From contig CAJNOJ010000007.1 in assembly GCA_905250025.1 (NCBI GenBank), positions 620,001-684,000 on the forward strand: a stretch of 64,000 nucleotides of DNA. Reading direction: 5' to 3'. The notes below the pieces were generated by a model. It was not told the origin of the DNA, ran no database searches, and was given only the letters and a program-made list of their open reading frames with translations. This document shows positions 33,129 to 46,291 of this stretch, piece after piece. Numbering within the stretch: the stretch's first letter is position 1; the number at the start of each line of letters is the position of its first letter. The position numbers were made by a program, and so were the translations under genes. Source of the DNA: Adineta ricciae. Lineage: Eukaryota > Rotifera > Eurotatoria > Adinetida > Adinetidae.

Positions 33129-36100
33129 CTGTTATCGATGAATTCTGATAAGAAGGTTTATGGGACGACTAATGTAGTTGCAATCCTGCGATATATAAAT
33201 ACTTGGATAACGAAAAGATTTGTATGTAGATGACAAATGACAACTCAAATTATATGCTTATCATGGCTTTATGTAAAACTGCATGGTTAAGAATAAAAGC
33301 TTATCTTGATATTTTACAGCTTATGTCGTATTTTTCAACTTCCAACGGAAATAACATCAATTGCTTAGATAAATATATTATACAACAATTATTTAAAGCA
33401 CCTAAATATCAACAGTTTTCAGGTCGCTCATTCAATTAAAAAAGAACAATTTACTCGTTCGCCTTCGACTGCTTTTTTGCTCTTTGTAACCCATTAAACA
33501 AAATATTAGGGGCAATAAAAAAACTGTTCGTTGATTAATGATCGTACATAATATAATCGTCCTCTTTTCTTGATAAAGTCGACTGTTTATCACAAAAACA
33601 GAATCAATTCTCCTAGTTTTTCGTCTAGAGAGGCGGAGTTACAACATCTATATCCTAAGCTTTGTAATTATTCCACTCGTCTGCCTTTTTAATTCATTTA
33701 TTTCGATCTAGATTCAAGTCTTTTGCTTTTTAAATTCACATTGAAATCAAGCAGACCATCATATAAGTATAATCAAGTGTATTGACCGAAGCCGAATCAT
33801 ATATTGACACGTAATGTTGAACTTGATTCAATAATCGATTTTTCGAAGTGACCTACATAAGTAGACTAGAAGAATCAATGAAAAGAAACCTCTAGTACGA
33901 AGTAATTATCGAGATGACTAAATTTGCGTCAATCAAAGCGAAAAAATCACTTGGAGATTGTTGAACATGATGAACAATTCAGCCATTGCTAAATCGAACG
34001 GAAGAACGGAACATTTCACTCTTTGTTATAGTAAGGATATAATCGTTTTCACTTTTACGGTGATTATTACGAGTTAAATTGAACATCAATAGTGTCTTCG
34101 GTTGCGTATGCATGCTTGTAATTCAATTTGAAATTTTTTGTTCAAATGCATGAAACATATTGATATGTATTTTTATCTTTCAACAATTAAAATTTACCGA
34201 ACAGTTGATCTTATCATCTTCAGCTATTCCACGAAATAATAGACTGAGAAATCTTCATTTGTTTGTCTCTTTCTTTATCTGGGAATGATACAACTATTAG
34301 AGAATACTCTTCTATAATCATCATATTATTTTGAGAAACGATTTAAGTTACTTTGCTTGTAGTATCGTCGGCGGCAAAGAAACAACTAACGACATGAGTG
34401 GCTTATTCCAGCCTCCGATAACATAATTTTGATTGGCTACGCTACTTTGATTAATATAAAGTTTAAATGAGTCACTCAGGTGTATAAGAAACAGTCATTT
34501 ATTCTTTCGATCATGTTTTTGTCAGTATATTGTATCCTTACATACGTCATTTGTGTTTATTTTTCGTCAATCATTGTTATTACGATGAGCAACACAATCT
34601 TCACTGTTATCAGGTTTGAATATTCACTTCCGAAATTTTCTTCTTGTAGAACATCGTGATTTATTCTCATGAATCACACACCTTTACGTATTTCCTTTCA
34701 TGACTGTCAAGAATATGTCTTTATATATTGTTTGTATCTACATATATAGATTTTTTATTATTGCATTTACACCTTGAAGGCATACATACACGCATTTGTC
34801 TCAAGTTGCGACAAGAGCCAGAGCAATTCATTCATTCTTTGTTTTCTCTGTCTGTCCTCAAGATCGGTCATTCATTATTTTTCTTTTGTCTCGTTATTCT
34901 GTCGCAGACGACACTGAATAAATTAGTTTCATCGATACCATTTATTTATTTCAACTTTCTTCTTTTTATCTTCAACACTCGAATAGAAAGATAAAATTGT
35001 ACAAAAAAAAAATATGACACGTTATCATCAAATACGTACACACATAGACACGTTCCTTCGTACTCGACCTCATTAGATGGAGAAAAAGAAGAAGAAACAG
35101 CGTATACTTCTAATATCGTTTGTCCGTTCGCTCTTCTCCTCATTCTTTTCCCTCCATCGTACAATATAGGTATACAAAAATTCTCTCTTTCGATGCAGTA
35201 AATTAATGGTTGAAATCTTACGAGCCCTCACCGACGCCGCTGTTCGTCTGTATTATTTATTGTGTATCTGTCTGTTGCTTCTCTTTTCGTTTTTCTTCTC
35301 TCTCCCTTTCTCACACATAATTGACTTTCGTCTTATCTCTCTTCTTTTTTCGCTCAAACTCAGTCTCTCTCTCTTCCTTTCATTCTAGTTGTTTGTTCAC
35401 TCTATTTCTGTTGTTAAAACGGCGGCAATAGTGACTACCACTATCTTAAGATAAATGCGAAACAACATGCATGAGACTTAATCCTCGATACATGTAAAAA
35501 AAAAGAGAAGATCACTGCTATTTATTTAGATTGGCGAATTCTTCTTCTTATTCTTCTGTAGCTCTCCTTTTCTCTTCTGTTGATTTTACTGTTAATACGT
35601 TTTTCGATTTTTATAAGAAAACAACAACAATAACAACGAGATATTTTCGAACATACACATACATCGCTCTCGACTCGAGTAAGTTCAAGATTTCTTATGT
35701 AATATTTACTCAGAAGTAAATAGATGGATATTGTGAACATAATTTGATAGTCTATGTATTCGCGTGTTATACTTTAATTATACATGTTCAACTGGCAGTA
35801 ACTACACGATTGACCTGAATGTAAAACAAGAAAAAGAATAATGGGTCATAAAATCGATGAGAATACACGAGGTAATGATACGATTGTAGTGATACTATCG
35901 ATTTAAAATAACATTTAATTTCATCCATTTCGCGTCGATAAAATTTGAACATTTACTACATTCATATGAATGCATTGGTAGGTCAAGATGATGCACGCGT
36001 TTTTAGTAGAAGAATAAGAACAACAAGACAATCAATTGAAGAGAGCAATTTTTATTGATCAAATACATAATCAACATTTTTATCTAATGAATCAAAGGTT

Positions 36101-37021
36101 ACATTAAATCCTTTAGTATGTTCCAAAGAATGACAGAAATATGGCCTTCAACCCTCTTCGTTTTTACACACGATCACGTCTTGAGTGAGTTTCTTACCAA
36201 AAATATTTCACATTTTTCTTGTTTTATTCATTTGATTTCAACAATCGACTCATTCTTTTCTTTTTATTATTCATCAAACATTGTAAGATGTTTGCGACAA
36301 ATCATAGGTGTATAGATGTGTGTCCCGAAACGAGTACTAGAAAAAATAACCGTCTCTCCTCTCCCTCTCTCGTTCGTGTAATAAAACTAAGCCAATCTGT
36401 ATTTTCTTTCGCATGACGTTCAAGAATTTGTACACTTCTCTCCGGAGATACTAACACGTGCGTTTTATTCGAAAAATTATATCTTATGATCCTTTGCTGC
36501 TAACAATCAGTCGATCGACCGTCCACACGCAAATCTGGTCATGGTTACTTCGTGTTATGTCATATTTATTCATGTTCTACGCCCATTCTTTCTTCGTTGT
36601 CTTAGCTCATATAACGGAATACATATTCTATTCACTAAGTTTGTCTTTCAGCTCCTATTAATACTACAATTTGATATTAGTTAGAGAAGAAACATAATCT
36701 TGCAAAAGATGACCACGATAATGAATCACCGTTGTTTTTTTTTCTTCTGCTGAATTAAACAGTAGGACTGTTGACATGCATTGAATTTATTTTTCTTCTT
36801 CTTCTTCTTCTTTTCCTCCTCCAAGCTCCCTTTTTTCTTCTCTCTTTTCTATTCAGCCATTCGTTTTAGATAAACACACATATACATTGTGGACGACGAC
36901 GGAGACGGTATCTCTATGTATAAAATATTGTAGAACAACAACGAATAAACTTGACTTGCAAATAGATCATATAAACAAAACTTGAACAATGTCACCAAAA
37001 GCCGTAAGTTGTTTGATTTTC
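33129..37021. other. 3.9-kb gene-poor stretch, nothing recognised
   Basis: The longest gap in the window. It is AT-rich, with scattered CT/TTC-rich tracts (for example 36795-36845) and only short, low-complexity open frames (none over 90 codons). I see no transposase or reverse-transcriptase fragments, terminal repeats or RNA genes. Confidence 0.5.
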
Positions 37022-39058
37022 TTATTCTTCCGGTGGATTTTTTACGCAAGATAAGAACAGTGTTTGAAGAAAGGAGAAGCTTTTGTGTTGCGGAGACTTT
37101 TGCTGAGTGAGAATACGTTGGTCATTATGTCGATTAATTAGATGAAATTGAATTTTCGATTTTCTTCCTTGTAAACTAGTTTTCATAGAACTGTGCGAAT
37201 CAGTTTCAGGCACCAATGTCGATTGTGATGTGTTGACAAATGGATCGTTAGTTGGATGTGTTTTTGTCATGACTTGTAGTTGTAATCGAATATAAAGTTT
37301 CGTATTTGAAGAGCCTTTCAATGGATACGCTCGATTTATTGACCAATCTCTCTCTTGGAGGAGAGTTTTGATTGAAATTTCGATTGTGCCAATGAGATGG
37401 TTTTTGCTATTTGAATCGTTGATATTGATTTGTAGTAACGATTGCTCGGGATGAACGAGCATAAACATGAAACTTTTCATCCAACATGGATTGGTGGAAT
37501 TTTTGATAATCGATGTTTTTTCTTCGTAATTATCAATTTTGATCGAACAAAATGGGTAGGGTTCAAGAGCTTTGCCATGCTGAGTTGATGGCAAGTGTTC
37601 AGCTCGTTCGATATAAACAATTAACAATGAGGTTGACAATGTATGAGAAATTTTTGCCAACATCGAATGGATATGTTCGACATTAATTCGTTGAATTTCT
37701 TGAAAATACTTCTGATTTGTCGACAGATAGAACCAATTCAGACGAATATGTATAGTCGAATTGGTTCTACCAGCTAGATCGTACCATTGATCGAGAAGAT
37801 TGTTTTCATTTTTGATACTTTCAATAGGAATATTTATTGTGCCGATGTAATCATCCGTACCGAAGTCTGCATCGAATATGGATACCTATACTTTTCAAAA
37901 AATACGATCTGTGAGATATGGATTTCTCGTTAAAGGAGTGTCAACTTTCAATAGGTTAAGCTCATAGTAGTATACCTGAAGTTGTTGCGTGTTGGACTCT
38001 TCGACAGGAACTTCGAAAGTTTCATACCATTCGGGATTGTTGTGCCGTTGTGTATGTGTTTTGTATTTGTATTGTCCGATACTTATCGTAACATAGGCAT
38101 CGATAGCATGTTTAGTTGGGATTAATGAATGATCGAGTTTGGGTAGATGTTTTGCCTCGATAATATCAATACGTAGTATTCCGTCGGGCCGAGGAAATCT
38201 CAGTTGATTAATATCGATTTCATTCATGAAAGCAACTATCAACCGGTTCGGAATAACAAAGCTCGATTGTAGAATTCGTTCCAATGTTAACATCAGTAGG
38301 TTGTGTAAGCCCGGTATTTCAATAATATTGGCAATATCTGTCAAATCGAAGTCGATGGTTGGTGTTCGTAGAAAAAAGACTTCCAAAGCACCAACGAACG
38401 GTAGTTTTGATACGATCGATTTGAGAATCAGTCGTAGTTCTCCGTGCAGATAAAGCGATTTGATACCAGCTTTGAAACTGTGATATCTCATTTTGATTTG
38501 CATATCGCCACCATAGAAGAATTCTGTGTCGAGAGTAATCTCATCGGATCGAATGTTTTCGGTATAGATTTTGATTCCACCTAAACGTGGTGGAAAATCG
38601 CCGAGATCGATACGTTCGAAGGAAAGACTGGATATCTGTTTTTTGATTTCGGGTTCGATAGTAGTTTTGACTAGCTGTTGTACATAGTCTGATATTGTTG
38701 GCCAAAGTTGGGCAATAAATTTGTTCAGCCATTCACATCGATCAAAATCAGGATAGGAGATATATGAAGGAAATTCATGCAAGCGTTTTTCCAGCGCTGG
38801 ACGAACATCCGTTGTTAGTTCTTCAAAGAATTTTCGACGTTCAAGGTGTAGTAAATTCCATCGTCGTTCGATTGTTTGTACAAGGGCGAATATGATCAAC
38901 CAAATAAGTGAAAAACCGTATCGACCAAGCAACCAGAGTAGAAATGAATAGACTAGACAGCGTAGAAAGATTTTCAATAAGTTGTAAATATCAAATAGGT
39001 TCGTTTTTAGATCATGCTGAACTGTTGTCTTGAATTTTTTTCGATTGGATTTTTTCAT
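37022..39058 (-). CDS. ESYT: extended synaptotagmin (membrane hairpin, SMP, two C2 domains)
   Basis: Exons 39058-37976 and 37885-37022 join in phase 0 across a 90-nt intron to give 648 residues. Residues about 27-62 form a long hydrophobic hairpin for ER insertion. An SMP lipid-transfer domain follows (WLNKFIAQLWPTISDYV ... LGDFPPRLGGIKIY). The first C2 domain starts at GILRIDIIEAKHLPK and ends with VSIFDADFGTDDYIG after the intron. The second starts at SLLIVYIERAEHLPS. E-Syts tether the ER to the plasma membrane and move lipids. Vertebrate forms have three to five C2 domains, so this one is short. I chose ATG 39058 because the longer frame to 39196 is antisense to a conserved ERM exon. Confidence 0.9.
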
Positions 39059-39112
39059 TTGAATGGAAATATTTTCGAAGAAAAATAAAAGCGCTTTGCT
39101 TTTTCTTTCTAG

Positions 39113-42005
39113 GTCAATGTACGAGTACTTACAATGGACTCGGAACTCGAGTTCGCTATTCAACCAAACACGACAGGCAAGCAATTGTTTGACCAAGTAA
39201 GTTCGATCTAGTAGAATGGGATAAATATAACGACAGGAAAGGGTCGAAACTACTTTCTATCGTTGGATGCAGACTGTTATTTCCGACTGTTCTTCTAACA
39301 CGCGGAGAGTTCGTCTGCTAGAGTAAATTTCGAAGAGCTTTCTTTTCTGTTAACATTTCGACATTCAAATGTTTCTTCGTTAAATCTCTTCTACACACAA
39401 ATTGCCAATATCGCATATTATTTTAGGTAGTGAAAACTATTGCCCTTCGTGAAATCTGGTTTTTTGGGCTTCAATACACAGATTCCAAAGATTTTCCGTG
39501 TTGGTTAAAATTAAACAAGAAAGTTCTAGGTCAAGATATCAAAAAGAACTCCTCTCAACCATTAACGTTTAAATTTCGTGCTCGCTTCTTTCCTGAAGAA
39601 GTGTCCGAAGAGCTCATTCAAGAAATAACTCAAGTAACAGAAGCCAATTCGATTCGCGAAAGCATTCACTGATCTCTTTTCTTTGATTAGAAACTTTTCT
39701 TTCTTCAAGTCAAAGAATCGATTCTCACGGACGAAGTCTATTGCCCACCGGAAACTTGTGTTCTTCTTGCATCATATGCAATGCAAGCCAAACATGGAGA
39801 TTTTAACGAAGAAATACATCGATCAGGATCATTAGCGAATGAACGCCTCTTACCTAAACGTGTTATGGAACAATTTCAACTATCGTCAGAAGAATGGGAA
39901 AAGCGAGTAGTCAATTGGTGGAAGGAACATCGCGGAATGCTCAAGTAAAGAGTTTCGCTTGAGATGAATTCGACACAACGTATTGTATGTATCTTTTAGA
40001 GAAGAAGCAATGCTTGAATATCTGAAAATTGCTCAAGATCTGGAAATGTACGGTGTCAATTACTTTGATATTCGTAATAAAAAGGGCACGGAGCTCTACC
40101 TTGGCGTTGATGCTCTCGGCCTCAACATTTATGACAAACAAGACAAGTAAAACATCCGATAGACTTCTTTGTTTTCCAGTGAATCATCTTTCTCTGTTTA
40201 GACTAACCCCCAAAATTGGCTTTCCATGGAGCGAAATTCGAAATATTTCATTCAATGATAAAAAATTCGTGATTAAACCCATGGAGAAAAAATCACCCGA
40301 TTTCATTTTCTATGCACCAAGACTTCGTATCAACCGACGAATTCTATCACTTTGCATGGGCAATCATGAATTATACATGCGTCGTCGAAAATCGGATTCT
40401 ATCGAAGTTCAACAAATGAAAGCACAAGCCCAAGAAGAAAAACTAGCTCGTCTGCAAGAACGGTAGATTGTCCTTTTCGTGATTGTTGAGATCTATCGTT
40501 TGATTTCTCTCTAGAGAACGAATTCAAGCTGAAATCGATCGTCGTAAGCAAGCTGAACAAGAACGAGAAGCGATGAGAAGAAAAGTTGAAGATCTCGAAC
40601 GAAATGCAGCGGACGCAAGACGAGGTGAATAGCGATTCTCACTTGTCTCAGCCTTTTAATTTTTCTTTAGAAAACTATCATGAAGATGTCTGACTAAGAT
40701 GAAATGTGAGATGATACTTTTTGAAAAGACAAAGAGTCGTTGATTTCTGCCATCGGTTTTTCTTTATTTTCTTTCTTTGAATATTTGCTACTGATTTGTG
40801 TTCGGTTTTGTTTCTTGGTTAATTGCAATGGATTGTATATAATTTTGTTGATCTTTTAGCTTTGGAAGATCAAAGTCGAATCACGAAAGAATTGGAAGAA
40901 AAACGAAAACAAGCAGAAGAAGCTCAATTGCGTTTGAAACAAGAACGTGAAGAAGCGGAAAAAGAACATGAAAGAATGATGGAACGAGTTCGATATGAAC
41001 AAGAAGAAAAAGATAAAATTGTATGTTGATGAATCGTTCGCAAATAATTTTATGTCGATGAATTCTTTCAGGTTCAAGAAATCGAAGAAGCTCGCCGATT
41101 AGCCGAACAAAAAGCTCTGGAAGCACAACAAAAAGAGAATGAAGCACGAGAGCTTGAAGAACAATTACGTGAAGCCAAAATGAGAGTAAGTTCGGTACTT
41201 TAAGTTCTTTCCGATTTGTTCATTGTGGATATTAAAAAACACGAATTTTCATTCGATTACAGAAACTGGTAATTGCAATAAGACATCGAAGCATTCTCTC
41301 TTCTCTCTGCATGAGAAATACTTGTTTACATACAAAAGGGTCTTCTCATTCTCCTTTCTTTTAGTATCGCCATAAAAAGCGAGGACATTCTCGTCCTTGG
41401 GTAGGCATTTAAAACATATCGGGAGAAGGAAAACGTTCACCACTATAACTCTAATCGATTTTTCGTTCAGAGACAGACCTTTCTCATCAATGTTCAACAT
41501 TTTAGGTACTTCAAAGCCAACAACAGGCGCCATCAAACAATAACCATCATCATTATATGGAACATCCCGGCGAATATGGCAATCCTATCGAAGATGAAGA
41601 AAGTGATGAAGAAGATAACAGTACAACTCGTAATGGACGAGGTAATATCCGATTCTTTTTATATCCGAAGTCATCCTCTTTCGTTTTACAAGGTGTTGAA
41701 CTTCGTACCAACGAATATGCTTCACGCCATGAAGAAAATCGTTTGACAGCTACGACAAAAGATCACAATATAAAGAGAAAACTTGAAGTAAACGAATTTT
41801 CTTTCGTTTCTATACATCAATTAACATGGATTACTTCTAGGCTCTGAAAGATGAACTGGGATCGGTTCAGAACTCGAACAAGGTCACTGATAATGATCGT
41901 TTACATCAACAAAACGTTGCGTCGGGTCGAGATAAATACAAGACATTGAAAATGATCCGACAGGGCAATACAAAAAAGCGTATCGACGAATTCGAATCTA
42001 TGTAA
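39113..42005 (+). CDS. ezrin/radixin/moesin protein, first coding exon not located
   Basis: In-phase exons: 39113-39196, 39427-39633, 39691-39944, 40000-40146, 40202-40462, 40515-40624, 40860-41020, 41072-41185, 41506-41641, 41693-41787 and 41841-42005. The FERM domain runs from [20 protein letters not shown] through [11 protein letters not shown] and [19 protein letters not shown] to [15 protein letters not shown] Glu/Arg/Lys/Gln-rich alpha-helical rod follows. The tail ends with the actin-binding C-ERMAD: DKYKTL, with the regulatory Thr, then a conserved IDEFESM end. ERM proteins link cortical actin to membrane proteins. Seven codons before the first ATG (VNVRVLT) match the family sequence that follows the usual MPKT start, so a short upstream exon is expected inside or beyond the E-Syt gene. 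A 6-nt exon at 41273-41278 is possible. Confidence 0.93.
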
Positions 42006-42709
42006 AAATATCATCTGGAAATATATGTCTTATCATTCTCTCTTCGTCCGTTTTTTATTATTCTACCAATGATCATTCCATAAAGTTCATTTCGTTTCTC
42101 TTTTTTCTCCTCTCTTTTCTGCGTGCGTATTTGGGCTGCTGTTATTTTCTTTTCTTTCTGTGTTTTTTTCCTCTTTCTCTCGTTCTGTTTATTCTTCTGA
42201 GCTATAAGCAGCAAAAATCGAACAATCATATGATTATTATTATCATTATTATAAATATCATTCCAAAAAACCAAACTAAACCAAGTCGTCGTAACCGTTT
42301 GATTTCATTGATCGACCATCTTATTTGATATACTTCCCTTGTTGAGAACGTCTATTTAACTAAAAGCTATCTTGTATCTATTCTCGAAGAAGCAACAAAA
42401 TCTCGTTTTTCTTCTTTTCCGTCTTTGAAAGTGTGCTTATGCATATGTATGTGTGTGTGTGTCTACTTAAGAAAGTTGAAATCTTCATCGTGTTTGTTGT
42501 TTCCTTTATTTCGTCTTATTCCTGTTTCTTTTTTTGTGGTCTATTAGTTCCTATTTTCCTTTGTCCTATTCTTGATCGATCTTGAAAATAAACACTCGCT
42601 CGCACACCTGAACACTATCTCATACTTAATGAAAGAATATCACACGACCTGATCATATGACAATGTCTGTTGAAGACTTATGAAGCATTCGATATGTTTG
42701 TAGATATTC
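42006..42709. other. ERM 3' UTR and GPATCH3 upstream region
   Basis: T-rich sequence with a GT repeat near 42447-42462. AATAAA at 42587-42592 is the first canonical polyadenylation signal seen after the ERM stop. A pyrimidine-poor TTTGTAG at 42698-42704 lies a few bases before the GPATCH3 ATG. Confidence 0.45.
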
Positions 42710-44459
42710 ATGTCCTCCAAAGCAGTGACTACTGCGACGACAGATGAGCCCTTCACAACTGTCCTTGTCTCTGCAATACCAAAGTCATTTCGTTCAGCCG
42801 ATTTGAGAAACTTCTTTTCGTCGTTCGTTGAAACAAAAGCGTTTCGATGCTTCCATTTCCGCCATCGACCCATACCGCCATCATCAGAAACCACTATCAG
42901 TCCGTCTTACATATGCTTTATACAAGTGTATAATAAACGTTTGAATGAATTCATACGTCTATATCATCGAAAACATTGGATTAATCTACAAGGCAATTAT
43001 TTATCAACACTTTGTCTGATTAGTAAAGTGACCAATGAAGGTAATGTTAGATGTAGCAAAATAGATAAAAGATCTTTTCCTGATATTTTCTTGTTTGTAG
43101 ATCCGTCGATGATAAATGATTTGATTGAATTCAAACCACCGAAATATGTGTATCCTCAAGGTAATGTTGGAACGCCCACATCGTATTTTCTCGAGGAAAT
43201 CAATGCATGTCGATTGCCACAAACAATCATTAGTACGTATTGAAATGACAAGAAATTGTCGATCTTCTTAATATATATCTGTATATAGAAAAACTAGCGC
43301 TAATATTTCCAAAATGTCGATCGAAGCGAAAGTATGGTTGTGTTGGCTTTGATTATGGTTCCATGATTGAACAAGATGATGATGATGATGATGATGATGA
43401 AGAACAAGAAAGTATTAGTGATATGGAATTAAAAACTGGACAAGGTCATGAGATTCTTTCCGAACAAGATAAGACTGCACTTGATAAACTCAATAAACAA
43501 AAAGTAACAAATTTTCCGTGTTCGTTCGAATAATACGTTCGTTAACTTTTAGGAAGAAAGAGAGCGTGGCAAGGATGACGATTTGACGTCTGTGGAAGAT
43601 AAACGACTTGACGAAGAAGAAGATGAACTTGAAGAATGGGATCGACATGAAGCACAATATGATGATGTCACAAAGCAAGATCGAACATCTCCCTACTTTT
43701 TCGAACATAAAATCGAATTAAAATGGGAGAAAGGCGGCAGCGGTTTAGTGTTTTATACAGATGATGTGTTTTGGAAAGAACATGAAGGTCGAGATTTCGA
43801 TAGTCTGGATATGGCTGATGATATCGATATCGACATGAGAATGTATGAGAAAAGTAGTGGTATGTGGACATTAGAAGCTAGAAAAAGAACAAGTCTTGGT
43901 TTTGTTTGTACATTTACTTGTGTAGGATCAGCCGATCGTGATGGAAATGAATTACAAAGTATACGTCGTGAGGAAGATTTGCGTGAAGGTCGAATATCAA
44001 ACGAAACCAATGCCGAACATAAACGCATCGGTGTTTTTGAAAGACATACAAAGGTACTTTTTTTTCTCTTGCGTGCTTCTCTTCTAATCCTAAACCTATC
44101 GATTATAGGGCATTGGACGACGGTTACTGGAACGTGCCGGATGGCAAGATGGTGAGGGTCTGGGATCATCGGTCAAAGGTATGGCAGAGGCATTGACTGC
44201 CGAAGGTGGAAAATTATCTCAGAAAGATAAAACTGGCCTAGGATATACTGGCGAAAAGGTAGAACGAAATCCGTACAAGCGAATGGCTACTGCGAGCAGT
44301 AGTAGTAATAACAGACAACAGCAGCATGACATACATATCACAACAGTGTACGATGATCCAGAAGAAACTGACCCAGCAGCAGCATCGAATCGTCGATGGG
44401 AGCCAACGAGAAATAAAAATCGACCACGGAATGTGAAAAACGTGTTCGCTAAGCCATAA
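42710..44459 (+). CDS. GPATCH3: G-patch domain-containing protein 3
   Basis: Exons 42710-43232, 43289-43503, 43553-44053 and 44109-44459 add up to 529 residues. Hallmarks in order: VLVSAIPKSFRSADLRNFFSSF near the start; CFHFRHRP; PQGNVGTPTSYFLEEINACRLP; an acidic Asp/Glu run encoded by GAT repeats; the GPATCH3 signature ELKWEKGGSGLVFYTDDVFW; FERHTKGIGRRLLERAGWQDGEGLG, which is the G-patch; and GLGYTGEK. The protein is nuclear. The human form has been implicated in RNA-related and antiviral-signalling control. The order matches the full-length human protein with no missing block. AATAAA follows 22 nt after the stop. Confidence 0.93.
43376..43402 (+). repeat. GAT triplet repeat (poly-Asp) in GPATCH3
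   Basis: Nine consecutive GAT triplets encode an aspartate run followed by glutamates, in the acidic region of GPATCH3. Confidence 0.8.
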
Positions 44460-44480
44460 ATATTATCGAATATTTTTGCT

Positions 44481-44486
44481 AATAAA
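44481..44486 (+). terminator. polyadenylation signal AATAAA of GPATCH3
   Basis: A canonical hexamer 22 nt after the GPATCH3 stop codon. Confidence 0.65.
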
Positions 44487-44524
44487 TTTTGCTACACAAT
44501 TCAGCTCTGATGTTTAAAAATACT

Positions 44525-44530
44525 TTTATT
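44525..44530 (-). terminator. probable polyadenylation signal AATAAA of EI24
   Basis: TTTATT on the plus strand reads AATAAA on the minus strand, about 240 nt downstream of the EI24 stop. The two convergent genes therefore end within about 60 bp of each other. Confidence 0.5.
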
Positions 44531-44771
44531 TGTTTTATATGAAAACTTCTGTCAACCTTGTAAATCATCTAGGCCTTACTACATATATACAAGATAAAAA
44601 AAGAACGAACTGTACAAAACTTTCTCTTTTCGATCATCTCCTTTTCCGAAATTCTCAAGCTGGTTTGCTACGAAAGGATAACATGCGTATGGTTTATATG
44701 ATATGTTAGATGTGAAAAAAAAGTAAACAAACAAAAGAACAAGTTCACCGGTGACAAAAGTAGTCAAGGTA

Positions 44772-45764
44772 TCATTGAGACGCTGTTACTACCGATGAAT
44801 GACGTTTGTATTTGAGTAGATCGAATAGACGACTCGTTAGACGAATACATCCAGCAAAGATATTCAATGGCACAATTGGCGCTTGTGTTGGCTGTAATTT
44901 AATACGTTCGTTAAAATTCACTGATGTTGCAGCGACGATAGCAAATGGAAATACAATCGAAAAGATACATTCATTAACAATGGCTGATTCAAAAAATTGT
45001 GTCGAAAGTACTGTTAATGGCAGACCGAAACCAAGGAAATATGGCCAAGATGATTCGATACGTTCAATACGCTGTTTAACGCTTAAATTCGCGTAGATCC
45101 ATGCATATTCGAATGCATAAAACGAATAGAGTAAACACAAACACATATTACCAATGATTTTATTTAAAACCGGTATAGGTATGAGTAATATCAGTGTTGA
45201 TTGAATAAGAAAGAAGATTTGCATTACTATACTGAAGAGAATATCACTGATCGATCGAGCCAGTGTCAATGCTGGTAAAGGACGATTATTCTTCGTTAAT
45301 TTCTTGAAAACAACATCAGCTATATCACGAAACCAATAAGAATTCACAAATTTCGAGATGATAAATGCGGGAATAAGCCATAGCGAGTTAAATGTGTATG
45401 TTAGTATGTGTTGAATGATGATCAATGGTCGTGATGTTGACGAAGAATCCAAGCCAGCTAATGCGTAGAATAATCGACGAAAAACAGGTAAGAAAAGATA
45501 GTTAAAACAGAGCATGCCACAAAGAAGTATGCCGCCATTGAATAGACACAAGAGTGCCAGATTGGATTTAACACGCTTTGTATCGGATGAGGATGTTGAC
45601 GACTGTTTCGGTTTTGGTTGATGCGGATGAAGTTTAGCGGCGTTCTTTTCTGTTGATTTCTTACTGAAATCTTCATCAATTGTTAAAACATTGAAAGCAT
45701 TTCGAACGGCATCGTATAAACCTCGACGAAATAAATCAGTGTACGATGAAAGACGGGAGGTCAT
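44772..45764 (-). CDS. EI24: EI24 (PIG8) ER membrane protein
   Basis: A single exon of 330 codons, close to the 340 residues of human EI24. After a basic Ser/Lys-rich N-terminus there are about six hydrophobic segments. The family block in the C-terminal half is clear: YSFYAFEYAWIYANLSVKQ, then ERIESSWPYFLGFGLPLTV, then CIFSIVFPFAIVAA. EI24 is an ER multipass protein involved in autophagy and linked to p53-induced apoptosis. Its plus-strand neighbour GPATCH3 is convergent. CFAP65 is divergent, with 527 bp between starts. The lack of introns is unusual in this window, but the family assignment is animal-like and gives no reason to suspect transfer. Confidence 0.9.
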   Translation of the reverse strand: MTSRLSSYTDLFRRGLYDAVRNAFNVLTIDEDFSKKSTEKNAAKLHPHQPKPKQSSTSSSDTKRVKSNLALLCLFNGGILLCGMLCFNYLFLPVFRRLFYALAGLDSSSTSRPLIIIQHILTYTFNSLWLIPAFIISKFVNSYWFRDIADVVFKKLTKNNRPLPALTLARSISDILFSIVMQIFFLIQSTLILLIPIPVLNKIIGNMCLCLLYSFYAFEYAWIYANLSVKQRIERIESSWPYFLGFGLPLTVLSTQFFESAIVNECIFSIVFPFAIVAATSVNFNERIKLQPTQAPIVPLNIFAGCIRLTSRLFDLLKYKRHSSVVTASQ

Positions 45765-46291
45765 ATCTGAAAGTAAAACATCGACGCAATATATATATAT
45801 ATATATGTTATATACTAGATACGTAACCGATGTACATCATCGGTATTCGATAAGACTGTCGTGTGAGTACGCTCTTCAACAATATCACATGACATCACTG
45901 GAAGAAAATGTGAGATCATAGATTCTAGTTGGTATTTTCCAGTAGTTATCAGATCATATTTTTTATTTTAAAGAATATAGACCTAAGGCAACAGGGTGAA
46001 TGAATATTAGGTAGATACGCGCATACGCACTCGTAGACGATTGCCTATTGGTTACTTAGCCTCCAATAGAACTTTATCGATAGATTTGACTTTTTATTGA
46101 TCTATGCGATCGAAGAATTGTTTTAAATAATGAATTTTCTTTCGAAGAAAGTTTTCTCACTTAAATAAATTTTCTAACGACAAGTGACCTCTTCGTGTTT
46201 GTCTAGCAACATGGTAGCTACATGTAATAAAGAATCTGTGACAACCAAACTAAAAGATTTTGATTTCTAACAAATCACGAAACGAGACAAA
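45765..46291. promoter_or_regulatory. intergenic region between divergent EI24 and CFAP65
   Basis: 527 bp separate two divergent start codons. A TA-dinucleotide run sits at about 45789-45806. No other element is recognised. Confidence 0.35.

Noticed and set aside
39059-39196. N-terminal extension of the E-Syt frame to an ATG at 39196
   Set aside because: It is antisense to the conserved ERM first visible exon and adds residues with no family match.
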